Positions 63,390 through 64,000 of a stretch of DNA of 64,000 nucleotides are shown here, in pieces. Origin of the DNA: Parapedobacter tibetensis. Lineage in GTDB: Bacteria > Bacteroidota > Bacteroidia > Sphingobacteriales > Sphingobacteriaceae. Numbering within the stretch: the stretch's first letter is position 1; every line of letters begins with the position of its first letter. Location: positions 124,514 through 188,513 of the forward strand of contig NZ_JAMXBE010000006.1 of the NCBI RefSeq assembly GCF_024704835.1. Reading direction: 5' to 3'. Below the pieces are notes generated by a model. It did not search any database, had not been told where the DNA came from, and saw only the letters and a list, made by a program, of their open reading frames with translations. The position numbers and the translations under genes were made by a program.

Positions 63390-64000
63390 ATGAATAATAA
63401 CAAGATCACAGAACAACCATCGAGGTACAGATACTTGGAGAAGATGACGGTTGAAGAAATTACCCGATACATCAATGAGGAGGACGGCATCGTGTCCGGA
63501 GCGGTGAAAAAAGCGCTGCCCCAACTCAATGCATTGATTAAAAAAGCCGTAAGCCAACTGCAATCAGGAGGGCGACTGTTCTATGTAGGAGCTGGCAGCG
63601 GTGGGCGACTGGCCGTACTCGATGTGATTGAGCTACCCACCACCTACGGTGTGAGGTGTGGCCTGTTCAACGTCATCCTGGCCGGAGGAGTGGATCGATT
63701 AATAGACGCCCTTGAGGAGAAGGAAGACGATACCCAAGAAGGACCGCAGCAATTGAAGGCCAACGCAGTGGGACCGGGTGATATTGTGGTGGGCATATCG
63801 GCAAGCGGCACTACGCCTTTTGTATTGGCATCACTCGAATACTGCCGTAACCATCATATCCCTACGGCATGCATTGTGAGCAATCCGGGTGCTGAAATCG
63901 CCAAATACGCGGACTATCCCGTGGAGGTCATCACCGGGCCGGAGTTCGTTTCGGGCAGTACGCGGATGAAGTGCGGCACAGCCCAGAAGATGATTTTTGA
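63390..64000 (+). CDS. murQ: N-acetylmuramic acid 6-phosphate etherase (partial, runs off window end)
   Basis: The 203 visible residues start at ATG 63390. This is a SIS-domain etherase with GAGSGGRLAVLDVIELPTTYG (family usually GAGTSGRLG..D..E.PPTFG), an acidic stretch ALEEKEDDTQEG at the second catalytic-Glu position, GDIVVGISASGTTPFVL and FVSGSTRMKCGTAQKM (family FVxGSTRMKAGTAQK). It converts MurNAc-6-phosphate to GlcNAc-6-phosphate and lactate in the cytoplasm during peptidoglycan recycling. Changes such as SGG for TSG and LPTT for CPPT mark a divergent branch, so a related lactyl-ether or other sugar-phosphate substrate is possible. Confidence 0.88.
   Translation, partial: MNNNKITEQPSRYRYLEKMTVEEITRYINEEDGIVSGAVKKALPQLNALIKKAVSQLQSGGRLFYVGAGSGGRLAVLDVIELPTTYGVRCGLFNVILAGGVDRLIDALEEKEDDTQEGPQQLKANAVGPGDIVVGISASGTTPFVLASLEYCRNHHIPTACIVSNPGAEIAKYADYPVEVITGPEFVSGSTRMKCGTAQKMIF

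Overview
This window comes from a Bacteroidota genome, most likely Sphingobacteriaceae. A Parapedobacter-like genus is my guess from the roughly balanced base composition and the PUL style. The evidence is the repeated SusC/SusD pairs, Bacteroidota promoter boxes of the form TAnnTTTG, SpII lipoproteins, a hybrid-type two-component sensor with a reg-propeller ectodomain, an ECF sigma/FecR pair and few Shine-Dalgarno sites. It is a run of polysaccharide-utilisation loci (PULs) over almost the whole 64 kb, with no rRNA, tRNA, transposase or CRISPR array seen.

Layout: (1) 1-3834, minus strand: a hybrid two-component system split into a periplasmic-sensor histidine kinase and a separate overlapping response regulator/AraC-type protein cut by the window start. 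(2) 4204-13449: GH5-like glycosidase, SusC, SusD, one GH43-like and two GH43 enzymes, probably controlled by that sensor and aimed at an arabinose- or xylose-containing glycan. (3) 13443-14345, minus: AraC/cupin regulator. (4) 14484-23662: operon for oxidative or isomerising sugar metabolism: large ThuA/propeller/cupredoxin lipoprotein, ThuA, Gfo/Idh oxidoreductase, sugar isomerase/epimerase, MFS transporter, Tat-signal enolase-superfamily enzyme. (5) 24045-41030: two SusC/SusD sets (with DUF3823, IPT/NHL and DUF4973-like partners) and two sulfatases. (6) 41379-52936: ECF sigma factor, FecR anti-sigma, frameshifted STN-type SusC, SusD, sulfatase, GH92-like glycosidase, esterase. (7) 52937-55775: a repeat-bearing non-coding kilobase, an Fn3-like cytoplasmic protein and a GH43. 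(8) 55854-64000: DeoR repressor (minus), a 48-residue lipoprotein, SusC, SusD, YdcF-like lipoprotein and MurQ etherase (cut by the window end), which looks like a muropeptide or MurNAc scavenging locus.

The most interesting signal is regulatory. The same operator (two 11-bp direct repeats of TATAAnnnnnn, then GATAAnATA) lies exactly 55 bp upstream of a TAnnTTTG box in front of blocks 4, 5 and 6. This ties three operons, one headed by an ECF sigma factor, into one regulon, presumably under the AraC protein encoded beside the first copy. Block 5 also carries a repeated intergenic RNA-like hairpin with a compensatory base change, and a 49-bp direct repeat (a sulfatase remnant) bracketing an about 8.4-kb SusCD block that may have been inserted.
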